From Rapana venosa (taxonomy: Eukaryota > Mollusca > Gastropoda > Neogastropoda > Muricidae): DNA of 64,000 bases. The translations under genes were made by a program, and so were the position numbers. The notes under the pieces were generated by a model, which saw nothing but the letters and a program-made list of their open reading frames with translations, was not told the DNA's origin and did not search any database. Positions 36,303-46,794 of the stretch are shown piece by piece (position 1 is the first letter of the stretch; the number at the start of each line of letters is the position of its first letter). Location: contig CM054143.1 in the NCBI GenBank assembly GCA_028751875.1, positions 69,853,951 to 69,917,950 of the forward strand, in the 5' to 3' direction.

Positions 36303-37689
36303 TGGTAGAATGTTGAGTGATGTGTAATGACAGTTATAATGTAATTTGTTGTGCAGAAGAAAGTGCAGATCCATGAGCAAGGAGTGGAAAAGAAGAAGAG
36401 ACAACTGTGGTAAGCATATTTTATAGTGAGTTTATCTGAGCGATATGAAGATATATTTCTATATCTATACCTGGGTTCAGAGAGCACCTAACCTTTAGTC
36501 CTCATTGTTTAAAAGATGATCTGATCAGGATTTTTGCTTTCTAGGTTTCTGTGCCTTTTGTTTCAGTGTTGATGAGTTTGGTTCTGTTTGAGTGTGTGTG
36601 ATTGGATATAATATATGATATATGACAAAAGATGTGGCAGTAATGACTAGCTAACACAACAGGACTAAGTCAGTTACCTAAGTCAGTAAGTGGCTAACTC
36701 TGAGCTCTTATCTTTTTGTCTAATTTATTAATCTTTTTTTCAGGGCATTTTTTTCCTTCATTGTTGTAAATTGTGGAGGCCTGAGGGTTTTTCAATGATA
36801 TAATTATTAATTTCCTGTGTGATTATAATATGTATTGTGGGTAGATGCTTTTAAACTGTGCTCATAAGTTCAGTCATGTGTGATCAGTGGACTTGCTTTT
36901 GCTGTAACAATAACGTATCAGGGTTTTGGTTTGGTTGATTTTGGGATCTTATGTTTGTTGCTGTTTCCTAAAATTAAAAGTTACTTTTTAAGGTGTTTTG
37001 GTTTGGTTACAACAACTTTGTTTATTATATATTTCATTTTGCATGGTATCGTTCAGATCTACTATTTCGTTGTTATTAAAACACAGTTATTATTCTCCAC
37101 TCCTAAAGAAATGTCACCTCCAGCCAGGGCAGCCTGAAACTGCAGCCACCACCAAGCACAGCAAACGAAGCCGTTGGGAAAACGGAACCCAACCCCACTC
37201 CCGACTTTAACGTCAGAAAGTAGGAAGTTATTTGTACTTGTTTGCAGATTGATTTTTTCCCTCGAACGTTCCATGTCATCACTTTGAACGCTGCAAGAAG
37301 AGATTCAAATCACACACCTCATAGTTTGGATTCTGTCCCCTCTTCATACGTCACTGGACTTCTTTCCAGCCCATTATCTAGAAAAGACATAAAACACAAC
37401 ACACACACACAAATTTAGAAATCATTCTTGAAAGCCAAAAGCAAGATACAGGAGTACTTATTTTCATTACCACACACACACACACGCACACGCACTTGAC
37501 AATCAGGGGGGTATATCAGAGAATGTAAAACTGTTTGGTCAGTGCTGTTTTGAATTTAGAATTCGAATGACTACTGGAACAAAGGAATTTCTTTTTCTAT
37601 TTGTTTTACTGTTGGAGCACCGAAAGCGGCGTCCTGAAGGCAATAACTGAAATTCCGAAGACATAGCATGACTGAGAGGGAGAGAGTTG
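36303..37689. other. Noncoding arm sequence
   Basis: Well-matched to 57300-57400 and 59300-60060 in the right arm. Open frames such as the hydrophobic one at 36880-37137 are not kept in the partner arm, so I do not call genes. The right arm has about 2 kb extra here (57430-59480). Confidence 0.55.
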
Positions 37690-38027
37690 TTGTCAGTCAG
37701 TCAGCTGAAGCAGCCTGGGACGGACTTTGTCTACAGCCGGGTGGTTCAGACCCTTCCACTTCAGTCTTCCGTCCTGTGGATCCCTGAAGACCTGAGTTCA
37801 CATCTGGATGGTGTCTGGGGAATTAAGGGTGGGGATTTTTACAGTCTCCCAGGTCAAACTTCAAGGGCAGACCTGCCAGTGCCGAAATTCTCTTCATAAG
37901 ACCTGGGCTGCCTGTATTGCAGATGATCTTAGAGAAAGGGGCATAAATAAGGAGGAAGCTGAAAACAGAGAGATGGAGAAGGCTCCTCAATGTCAAACCT
38001 CCCCTGGGAGAAACATGACAAAAAAGG
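37690..38027 (+). mobile_element. LINE C-terminal remnant
   Basis: A frame at 37808-38083 reads KTWAACIADDLRERGINKEE, which has the shape of the C-terminal W-DDL-GI-EA segment of non-LTR retrotransposon RT proteins. It continues into the (GAA)n tail of the adjacent repeat. The family cannot be assigned from this alone. The partner copy is 56836-57190 (minus). Confidence 0.4.
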
Positions 38028-38240
38028 AAGAAGAAGAAGATGTATGTGCGGAAAATCAAATATGCACGTTAAAGATCCTGTAATTTATGTCAGCATTCAG
38101 TGGTAACAGAAGCAGAAACATACCCAGCATGCATCCCTGAAGTCGGAATGCGGCTACCTTCATGGTGGGCAGAAACGGTAGCATGCAGAAAATCTGACCA
38201 TTGGTGAACCTGGGAGCTCTAGCCAAGGAGCAGGGAAGAA
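38028..38240 (+). repeat. SINE-B / mollusc-type dispersed repeat with GAA tract
   Basis: Begins at (GAA)n (38026-38039). It carries CACGTTAAAGATCCTGTAAT, CATACCCAGCATGC, GGCTACCTTCATGG and GAGCTCTAGCCAAGG. This combination matches my memory of a very common gastropod dispersed repeat. Related pieces occur at 39240-39340, 40290-40330, 51065-51090, 52040-52160 and 53190-53418. Confidence 0.6.
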
Positions 38241-38459
38241 AAGAAGCAGTAGCCTGTAGTGGCAGCAGCCTGTCTTTGGCCGTGCAGGACATCTCCTGGT
38301 CTGAGGGAGAGGAGACCAGTTTGTGCAGAGAACTGCTCTTGCCTGGGAATAGGAATGATATTTATTAATAATGTTATTATTAGAAGAAATAATGATCTTT
38401 CCTTTATTAAATTGTGTTGTTTGTTTGTGTTGTAAATGCAGCAACACACAATATTAGTA

Positions 38460-39235
38460 AAAGGTCAGAAATGTGTCAAGTGGCCCCAAAAAAATCTCAC
38501 CGCATGTTGCAAAATGTCAACCACCCCACGAATGTGGAGAGTGTGACTTCAAGTGGACGTCATTTCTGTGGATGACACAGGCCCCCCTTCTTGCAAATGA
38601 CAGCACTGGAACGGTTAACACAGCAGCCTGTTGTTTTACTGCTGACTGTATTATAACTTTTATTTATCAGAAATGATCACTTGTGAGTTTGGCTGCCCCA
38701 GATATAGGCAGACTGTGAAAATCAGCGTTTCCAGATCTACCTCATGTAATGCCCACAGATGCACGAAAAGCTTTTGTTGTTGCTGAATTTATTTGTATAT
38801 AAAAAGTGGTGATATGAAACATAATATCTGTGCAAGTCAGTGAAAAGCCAAAGAACCCATGATCCAAAACTCTGGGCCATGCAGTGTTGATCTTCTTCTT
38901 TGTCCAACACTCGACAGTGACTGCTGTTGTCCGTCACATGAGCACAACTGTGATGCGCTGCTGGTAAGCGTCTGACAAGTCAGGCCCAGTGCATTCCACT
39001 TTGGTGTGGTAGAGAATTGTCATCTTTTCAGTCTTTCTGGAAAAAGGGAGGAGAATGGACATGAAGGCAGAAAATCGACAAGAAGGTGATGGGAAGAAAA
39101 AGGAAAAGGTAGAAAGAAAGCGATAGATAAAAAGGAGGGAATTTCTAGCACTGATTTTCAGGTGGAGATGCTGTTTAATACTGAGAGGGCCCTGGCATCC
39201 CATGGGGACAGTGTTTTTCTGAGCAGACCTTTTGT
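38460..39235. other. Noncoding arm sequence
   Basis: Matches 52170-53040 in reverse. Frames on either strand contain stops in the partner arm. No gene called. Confidence 0.5.
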
Positions 39236-39339
39236 TGTTGTTGTTGTTGTTTTCCTTGGCTAGAGCTCAGAGTTCACCAGTGTGAGATTTTGCTATGCAG
39301 CCGTTTTAACCACCGTGAAGGTAGCCGCACTTCCACTTC

Positions 39340-39600
39340 AGGATCGGTGTCGAACATAACGCCTGTGTGCATGTGAAAACAAAATCGCCACCCATTCCTA
39401 GCGGCACAACATGGCCCACTCTTCTGAAAGCGGAACAGGTTTTTAACATGTGTGCAAGATGTTCTGGTGTGTTTGGTGTTTGCACATGGTCCTCAGTTTA
39501 CAGTCTTATCCAAACTCGACTTTGAGGGAGTGGAGTCGGCACTGATGTTAACTCCAGGGTAAAATCCCCTGACACTGTTGCCTCCGTGGTGGCTCAATCC
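39340..39600 (-). repeat. SINE-A copy, minus strand
   Basis: The reverse complement shows GTTAACATCAGTGCCGACTCC, then a gap-free body with AGAACATCTTGCACACATG and CCTGTTCCGCTTTC. The partner copy is at 51770-52040 (plus). Confidence 0.75.
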
Positions 39601-39733
39601 TGAGCCGTCAGATCCTGAGTGCAGCGCTCTGACCCCTAGGCTTTTCCTGCCCTGTCCCCCCTCATTGTCATCCTGTGGTGATGTGTGTCCTGCTGCTGTC
39701 AGTGGTGACTGTGTGTTTTTTTCTGGTGAACAG

Positions 39734-39924
39734 GTCAGTGACATCAGGGATCCACCACCAGTCTCCCCAGCCTTGCCAGTGTCCCAAGGAAGAAGAAGCC
39801 ACCAGACCCCTGACCTCACCTCAGCCTGGGCCCTCAGCGATGTGCTGCCCATCTCCTGAACAGTTCCCCTCCCCCTGCTGCTGCTGCTTCAGGGATGGAG
39901 GAGGACCAGGATCACTGTGCACCA
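39734..39924 (+). CDS. Candidate exon between consensus splice sites
   Basis: An acceptor TTTTTTTCTGGTGAACAG precedes 39734 and a donor GTAAGT follows 39924. One frame is open across it and is Cys/Pro-rich with a CCCC run. The right-arm partner (51468-51654, minus) keeps both splice motifs but is 187 rather than 191 bases, so the frame is not conserved. This weakens the coding case, although indel errors are common here. Confidence 0.2.
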
Positions 39925-39984
39925 GTAAGTGGAAAGAAGGGCTGTCCTGTGGAGATGGATGTGCATTGTCATTGAACCATGTTT

Positions 39985-40335
39985 TCTTCACTTTTGTAAC
40001 AGTTCATTGAATCGTGTTTTTCTTCACTTTTGTACATGTGTCATTTGAATCTGTGTTTTTCTTAAAAACTTAGATTTATACAACGTGGTGACATTGAAAA
40101 TCTCTCATTCGGTGACTTCGTTTTACAGGGGAAAACAACAGTCGCGTATGCATAAATCTCTTCATCGGTGAACATTGCGTTTTACATGAGGGGATAAAAG
40201 GCCAACAGTCGCGTACGCATAAATCTCTTCATTGGTGAACATTGCGTTTTACATGAGGGGATAAAAGGCCAACAGTCGCGTACGCATAAATCTCTTCATT
40301 GGTGAACCCCAGAGCTCTAGCCAAGGAATGGAAAA
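39985..40335 (+). repeat. Two tandem repeats (about 39-bp and 66-bp units)
   Basis: First, units around GTGTTTTTCTTCACTTTTGTA (39985-40070). Second, units around GTCGCGTACGCATAAATCTC with TTTTACATGAGGGGATAAAA, about three copies (40140-40330). Copy numbers differ in the right arm (51080-51430). Confidence 0.8.
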
Positions 40336-41032
40336 AAAAAAACCAACCCCCCCCCCCCTCCCTAAAACAAAAACATCGTTATCAGTGTTGACATCATGAC
40401 AGCAAAAAAGCCCTGATAATATATGACTTTTCTTTAATTTAGTTGTGGCCCAGAAGTGTGTGACTGACATACATACAGGTGCAGGTGGATGAGGTAGAAC
40501 AGTGCATTGCCCATCAGTGATTGCATTCCCACTGTACATCAGTGTGCAGTGTGAGGTGTGACAGGAAAAGGTCAGGGCTGCCTACCTCCACAATTTTCCT
40601 GCAGTTTCTCTAGAAGAAAGTGATGTATGTAAAACTTCATAGCTCTGGTTGTGAGTGAAAACCTGTGCTTGTTGTTAGGCAGGTCAGACTGTTTTTGGGT
40701 GTGGGTGCTGTGCTCCTGCAGTTGTGATCTCTCTTAGTTCAGGCAGTGGGGCGGCCCGGCAACTTGCTACTCTTTCTGTTGTTGTTGTTGTTTGTTGTTG
40801 TGTCCCAGCAGAAATGTCCTGTTCACATGGTGCAGGAAACCACGCTATTTATAGACCATGGCCTTACACCCCTTTACACTTGTGACATGGGCAGTGAGCT
40901 AGCTTCCAGATAGTCTCAGATGCCGCCATTTGCAATTTTTCTTTTGTTTCAAGAGCAATTTTTGTGCTGTTATTTAATTTTTATTTTACAGTAGTCATCG
41001 AGTGGTGATTTTCGGAGGTAACTGCTGCATAA
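40336..41032. other. Noncoding arm sequence next to LINE 3' end
   Basis: Matches 50346-50990 in reverse. Contains (GTT)n near 40778-40797. No gene seen. Confidence 0.5.
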
Positions 41033-42880
41033 TAATAATAATAAATGGAACTTATATAGCGCTATATCTTGCAAAGACAAATCAAAGCGCATGCATTCAA
41101 CCTAATCTTATCCAATCATGCAACCAATGACAATCAAGCAATAGTTTAGATAAACAGATATTACAAACATGGTAGGCTGCAGACGAAATCTATGAACTAA
41201 AATTTCAATAGTCAAATTTTTTCAAAAACATGCACACTCACATACACACACAGGCCATATACTTTAGCAGGGTGATGGGACATGGGTTAGTAAAGGGAGG
41301 ACAGTTCTGATATGAAACAGGAGGGGAGAAATCTTAGGTTTGAAATAAATATGTCTTGAGGCTGGATTTAAAAGTGTCATAACTAGGTTTCTGGTGAAGT
41401 GAGAGGGGAGCTCATTCCAGGTCGATGGACCCGAAATAGAGAAAGAGCAGCGGCCAACAGTGGATTGGTTGAATCTAGGTATTCGTAGGCACAAGGTATC
41501 TGCAGCAGAGCAGAGGGAACATGAAGGAGTGTACAGGTGAAGACATTCCCCAGAGGGAGGAGGGTGCAGTTTTGTAGAGACATTTGTAACAGAGGGTACT
41601 GATCTTATAATTACTCTCTGTGGCACAGCAGCCAATGATAAGATCTTAAGAAGAGGGGTAATGTCTCAGATTTTTTTTTCTAAGAACTAGTCGAGCGGTG
41701 GAGTTTTGTATATGTTGAAGGGAGTGGATAGATGATGCTGGCAGACCAGCCAAAAGAGAATTGCAATTGTCCAGACGTGAAAGAATGAGAGAAGTGACAA
41801 GTTTGATGTTGCATTGGTGGACAGGTACTTTTGAATTGCACTAATACGCTGTAAATGATAGTAGCATGACTGAGAGGTCTGGGTGATGAATTTTTGCATA
41901 GAGAGTGTGTTGTGATAACAACACCTAGATACTTCACAGCAGTGGATAGAAGGACTGATGTATTGCCGAGTTCTATTGAAGCTGTTGTAATAGAAGAGGG
42001 TTTGTGTTTGGTCCCTACAGCATAGCTTCGTTTTATCTGCATTTAGCTGAATTTGTTCTATATCACCCAAATTTTGAATATCTTCAAAGCAGTGGGCCAT
42101 ATTTGTCAGAGAGAAGGCAGATTTTCAGGAGTAACGCTGCTTAGAATCTGAGTCATCTGCGTAAAAATCATGGTTGATTTGATGACGGTTTTATTATATG
42201 TGACAGTGGAGCAGTGTAAAGAGTGAAAAGAACAGGGCCTAGAACTGATCCCTGTGGGACTCCGCATTCCAGTTTGGCAGTATTAAATTGAATCTTGTTT
42301 ACTGCAACTGTCTGGAATCGGTCAGTAAGGTATGAATTAAATCAGGTGAGGGCTGTGCCAGTAACACCCAACGTTTTTTGAAAACGGAAGTGAAGAATTG
42401 AGTGGTCTATAGTGTCGAAGGCTCGCGATAAATCGAGTAGAGTGAGAAGGGAGATTTTCCCCCGATCAGAAGCCAGTAGAAGCATGTTTAAAGTGTGTAC
42501 TAGAGTGGCTTCAGTGTTGTGGTTGACGCGATAGGCAGACTGAAACTCAGGAAGAAGATTGTTGGAGAGAAGGTGGTTGCTGAACTGTTTGCGAACTACT
42601 TTTTCAAGGACTTTAGAAATAAAAGGTAGATTGGAAACAGGTCTATAATTCTTCAGAATGTTAGGGTCGAGGTCATGCTTTTTGAGTAGAGGTGTGACTA
42701 CAGCAGTTTTGAGAGCTGATGGAACATTTCCAGAAACAAGAGATGAGTTTACGATTTTCGTGATAGCGTGTATAAGTTAAGGCAGGCACTGTGTGTGAAA
42801 AGAGAAGCAGGTATGGGATCAAGATCACATGATTCTATAGTCATTTCTTTCAGAATTGTCATGATTTCTTTCTCACTTGT
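41033..42880 (-). mobile_element. LINE copy B, CR1/L2 group, RT region with empty Kolobok site
   Basis: Minus strand. In order: a pre-RT segment ending in [41 protein letters not shown] (RT motif 1-2); [16 protein letters not shown] (motif A with its Asp); CGVPQGSVLGPVLFTLY (motif B); the active-site block with FYADD-type residues damaged here; then [14 protein letters not shown] and NEL-type C-terminal pieces; and finally the ATAATAATAATAAATGGAAC tail. 5'-truncated near 42880. Several frameshifts make it inactive. At 41642-41650 it has an uninterrupted CTTAAG, the empty version of the Kolobok insertion site in copy C. Confidence 0.85.
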
Positions 42881-43024
42881 TGGATGAATGGAAAGGGGAT
42901 GAATGGAAAGGAGAGGAGTGCCAGAGAATGAGGATCCAGGTAGTCCCAGGCTGGAAAGAAAGTCTGATCTCTCCCTCCCCCTCCCCCTCCCTCCATACTT
43001 CCTTCCCTCCCTCCCCCCTCACTC
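42881..43024. repeat. Short tandem duplication and CT/C-rich tract
   Basis: GATGAATGGAAAGG is repeated twice at 42883-42912, followed by (CCCTCC)n at about 42972-43020. Confidence 0.7.
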
Positions 43025-43310
43025 TCCTCAGGGTTCGATTCCCGTTAAAGGGGATATTTTCCCCTGGAGTTTAACACAGTGCAGACTCCCCCTCCCCCAA
43101 AGTCCGGATGAGACTATAAACCGAGGTCCCGCGTGCGAACACACGCAGAACATCTTGCACACACGTTAAATCCTGTTCCGCTTTTCGTAAGAGTAGGCCA
43201 TTGTGTGCCCGTGGGAACAGATGACAGAATTTACAAAACCGCATACACACGGGGACAGGATGTAAAAAAGCACATAAGTGCTTATTCAATCATCCTCGAT
43301 ATAAAAGATT
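43025..43310 (+). repeat. SINE-A, best-preserved body and tail
   Basis: Box B-like GGGTTCGATTCCC at 43031, then GCAGACTCCCCCTCCCCCAA, ATAAACCGAGGTCC, GCGTGCGAACACACGCAGAA, ATCCTGTTCCGCTTTTCGTA, AGAGTAGGCCATTGTG, ACAAAACCGCATACACACGG and GATGTAAAAAAGCACATAAG. Used here as the reference for the family's 3' half. Confidence 0.8.
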
Positions 43311-44040
43311 TATTATTTTTAAGATCTTAACTCAACGAAAAAAAATCAAAATTTCAATGCTGTATCTGTTTCTTGTTTTAAAAAGTGAATCTTCTAAAAA
43401 AAAATTGGTGGTAAAAAAAATGACAACTGAGAAACTGTGAAAAGAAAAAGAAGCCTGCACTGACAAGGAAGACATACCTCCATGTAGTTGTGTAGTCCTT
43501 GAAGTGACATAGCTGTCTTTAGCTTTCTGTCATCAATCTTATCTACACAATTCCTGTCACTAAATATTATATAAAAAAAAAATTTAAATAAATAAATTTG
43601 TTATGGATAAGGCCTGTATTCAGTAGCAGATTAGTAGTTGTTTCCATCCGTGACAGCAAAATGCAGAGATGGTTGACTTTGTTACACTTCTGGCTCATCT
43701 TCATTTCAGTTCTATAACTCAGTGACACTTCACTCCAGTCACACAGACACTGAGAAAGAAACACTTGCTGTGAACAATTTTAGAGATCCATACACGTCAC
43801 CATCTCTCCTGCTTTTTCAATGGTCAGCTGTCTGACAACATTGTGCGGCATAGCTAAACTTGTCCCCAGGGCTGTCTGCTAACCATTTTTAAAAAAAATA
43901 ATGCATTTCCTTGCTTTGTTAAATGTACCAATATTCAGAGCATTCCAAGTGAATTTTGATGTGTGTGAGAGAGAGAGAGAGAGAGTGAGCCACGTTCATA
44001 GTGCGACTCACAAAATGTAGACAAGCATGAAACAAAAAGC
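43311..44040. other. AT-rich noncoding stretch with (GA)n
   Basis: (GA)n at 43968-43986. No coding signal. It lies outside the duplicated arms, near the contig end. Confidence 0.5.
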
Positions 44041-44049
44041 ATACATACC

Positions 44050-44466
44050 TGCATGTATTAACTAGAAAAGGCGTTTAATGCTTTAAATCCATAAGTATTA
44101 ACTAGAAAAGGCGTTTATGCTTTAAATCCATATGTATTAACAGAAAAGGCGTTATGCTTTAAAAAAAATATGTATTAATAGAAAAGGCGTGATGCTTTAA
44201 ATCCAATGTATTAACTAGAAAAGGCGTTTATGCTTTAAATCCATATGTATTAACTTAAAAAAGCGTTAGCTTTTAAAACCAATGATTAACAAAAAAGGGG
44301 TTGATGCTTTTAAAAACCATTATTAATTAAAAGGCGTTTAGCTTTAAAAACCATAGATTTAGAAAAGGCGTTTTGCTTTAAATCCATATTTAAATAAAAA
44401 GGGGTTTTATGCTTTAAATCCGCAGTATGAATTAGAAAAGCTGATGCTTTAAATCCACGTAAAAAG
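44050..44466 (+). repeat. Minisatellite, about 34-bp unit, at contig end
   Basis: About 12 units of TATTAACTAGAAAAGGCGTT plus TATGCTTTAAATCCA, increasingly error-laden toward the gap. The contig probably ended because the assembler could not resolve this array. Confidence 0.9.
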
Positions 44467-44966
44467 NNNNNNNNNNNNNNNNNNNNNNNNNNNNNNNNNN
44501 NNNNNNNNNNNNNNNNNNNNNNNNNNNNNNNNNNNNNNNNNNNNNNNNNNNNNNNNNNNNNNNNNNNNNNNNNNNNNNNNNNNNNNNNNNNNNNNNNNNN
44601 NNNNNNNNNNNNNNNNNNNNNNNNNNNNNNNNNNNNNNNNNNNNNNNNNNNNNNNNNNNNNNNNNNNNNNNNNNNNNNNNNNNNNNNNNNNNNNNNNNNN
44701 NNNNNNNNNNNNNNNNNNNNNNNNNNNNNNNNNNNNNNNNNNNNNNNNNNNNNNNNNNNNNNNNNNNNNNNNNNNNNNNNNNNNNNNNNNNNNNNNNNNN
44801 NNNNNNNNNNNNNNNNNNNNNNNNNNNNNNNNNNNNNNNNNNNNNNNNNNNNNNNNNNNNNNNNNNNNNNNNNNNNNNNNNNNNNNNNNNNNNNNNNNNN
44901 NNNNNNNNNNNNNNNNNNNNNNNNNNNNNNNNNNNNNNNNNNNNNNNNNNNNNNNNNNNNNNNNNN
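44467..44966. other. Assembly gap, 500 N, at the inversion centre
   Basis: Exactly 500 N. It lies at the turning point of the inverted duplication. Confidence 0.99.
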
Positions 44967-46167
44967 TTTCCCTGAAGAAATGACATGAATCATGTCTTTC
45001 CCATACCTGCTTCTCTTTCACACACAGTGCCTGCCTTAACTTATACACGCTATCACGAAAATAGTAAACTCATCTCTTGTTTCTGGAAATGTTCCATCAG
45101 CTCTCAAAACTGCTGTAGTCACACCTCTACTCAAAAAGAAATGACCCGACCCTAACATTCTGAAGAATTATAGCCTGTTTTCCAATCTCCTTTTAATTCT
45201 AAAGTCCTTGAAAAAGTAGTTCGCAACAGTTCAGCAACCACCTTCTCTCCAACAATCTTCTTCCTGAGTTTCAGTCTGCCTATCGCTCAACACAACACTG
45301 AAGCCACTCTAGTACACACTTTAAACATGCTTCTACGGCTTCTTGACTCGGGAAAATCTCCTTCTCACTCTTACTCGATTTATCGCGAGCCTTCGACACT
45401 ATAGACCACTCAATTCTTCACTTCCGTTTTCAAAAACGTTGGGTTGTTACTGGCACAGCCCTCACCTGATTAATTCATACTTACTGACCGATTCCAGACA
45501 GTTGCAGTAAACAAATTCAATCAATACCTGCCAAACTGAATGGGGAGCCCCCAAACGGGGATCAGTTCTAGGCCTGTTCTTTTCACTCTTTACACTGCTC
45601 CACTGCCCACATATAATAAACCGTCACAAATCAACCATGATTTTTACGCAGATGACTCAGATTCTAAGCAGCGTTACTCCTGAAAATCTGCCTTCTCTCC
45701 TGACAAATATGGCCCACTGCTTTGAAGATATTCAAAATTGGATGATATAGAACAAATTACAGCTAAATGCAGATAAAACCGAAGCTATGCTCGTAGGGAC
45801 CAAACACAAACCCTCTTCTATTACAACAGCTTCAATAGAACTCGGCAATACATCAGTCCTTCTATCCACTGCTGTGAAGTATCTAGGTGTTGTTATCAAC
45901 AACACACTCTCTATGCAAAAATTCATCACCCAGACCTCTCAGTCATGCTACTATCATTTACAGCGTATTAGTGCAATTCGAAAGTACCTGTCCACCAATG
46001 CAACATCAAACTTGTCACTTCTCTCATTCTTTCACGTCTGGACAATTGCAATTCTCTTTTGGCTGGTCTGCCAGCATCATCTATCCACTCCCTTCAACAT
46101 ATACAAAACTCCACCGCTCGACTAGTTCTTAGAAAAAAAAAATCTGAGCACATTACCCCTCTCTTAA
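44967..46167 (+). mobile_element. LINE copy C, RT part, 5' of the nested transposon
   Basis: Plus-strand partner of copy B. Readable pieces: [28 protein letters not shown]; the catalytic FYADDSD at about 45636-45656; then [18 protein letters not shown] residues. A long frame at 45787-46125 covers the post-catalytic region. It is broken by frameshifts, truncated at the N gap, and interrupted at TTAA 46164-46167 by the DNA transposon. Confidence 0.85.
46164..46167. repeat. Target-site duplication TTAA (left copy)
   Basis: TTAA directly before the element. The matching copy is at 49729-49732. The uninterrupted LINE has a single CTTAAG here. Confidence 0.85.
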
Positions 46168-46187
46168 GGCAATGTTCTGCAGTGAAA
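46168..46187. repeat. Left terminal inverted repeat of Kolobok-like element
   Basis: GGCAATGTTCTGCAGTGAAA, pairing with 49709-49728. Confidence 0.85.
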
Positions 46188-46794
46188 TCACTTTTTAAGT
46201 TAAGGGCAGAATTCACTACACCTGGTGATCTGGAATAATGCAAATGGACTAAAGGAACATTTTTCAGGGTTCAAACTGAGATTTGATTTTTCCGTTGCCG
46301 TGGCAACCACGCAAACAGTCGGCCATGTTGGTTTTTTATTTGTTTGATGTTTCTCAAAAACTAGTTGACCAAACAAGTTGAAATCTGGCATATCTATAGA
46401 AAAGTAATTACCTACATAGTTACAAAAGCCTTTTTAGGAAACATGAGTAGTTTTGGAATAAAAATTAAAATACCAATTAATTATGATAGAAATTGCGAAC
46501 ATAGACAGTATAACCATTTTTGATGTCCTCTGCAAGCCAAACCCCAATAGATATGGCAAAAACCCTTCTGACACTATGGAGACCATGCATCCCTCTAGCA
46601 CATGCAAATTTGATAACAATCTGACAACCAGATTTTGAGAAATTGGTTTACAAATGGTAGAAAACAGTCAAAAAGTACAAAACAGAGAAAACGGGAAAAA
46701 AAACGACTCACGATGACACTGACCTCTCTCCACTGTTCACAAAGCCACTGATTCCCCCCAGAATCCCCAGAAACACTTCAAAACTGTCCTGCTG

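Larger units (their letters stand above)
20718..42900. repeat. Left arm of large inverted duplication
   Basis: Pairs in reverse orientation with 44967-63855. Anchors: 20850-21050 with 63500-63690; 21550-22825 with 61865-63060; 22825-23145 with 61590-61865; 35768-35900 with 60565-60690; 36300-36870 with 59480-60060; 37690-38050 with 56810-57190; 38060-38450 with 53080-53410; 38460-41030 with 50345-53040; 41033-42880 with 44967-46167 plus 49729-50345. The part left of 36 kb is much more error-laden than its partner. Confidence 0.85.

Noticed and set aside
36880..37137. Hydrophobic 85-codon protein
   Set aside because: The aligned right-arm sequence does not keep the frame, and composition is that of AT-rich noncoding DNA.
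37823..38059. Minus-strand frame seen in both arms (also 56807-57106)
   Set aside because: It is conserved because the arms are duplicated. The opposite strand carries the LINE C-terminal segment and the GAA tract, which explain the sequence better.
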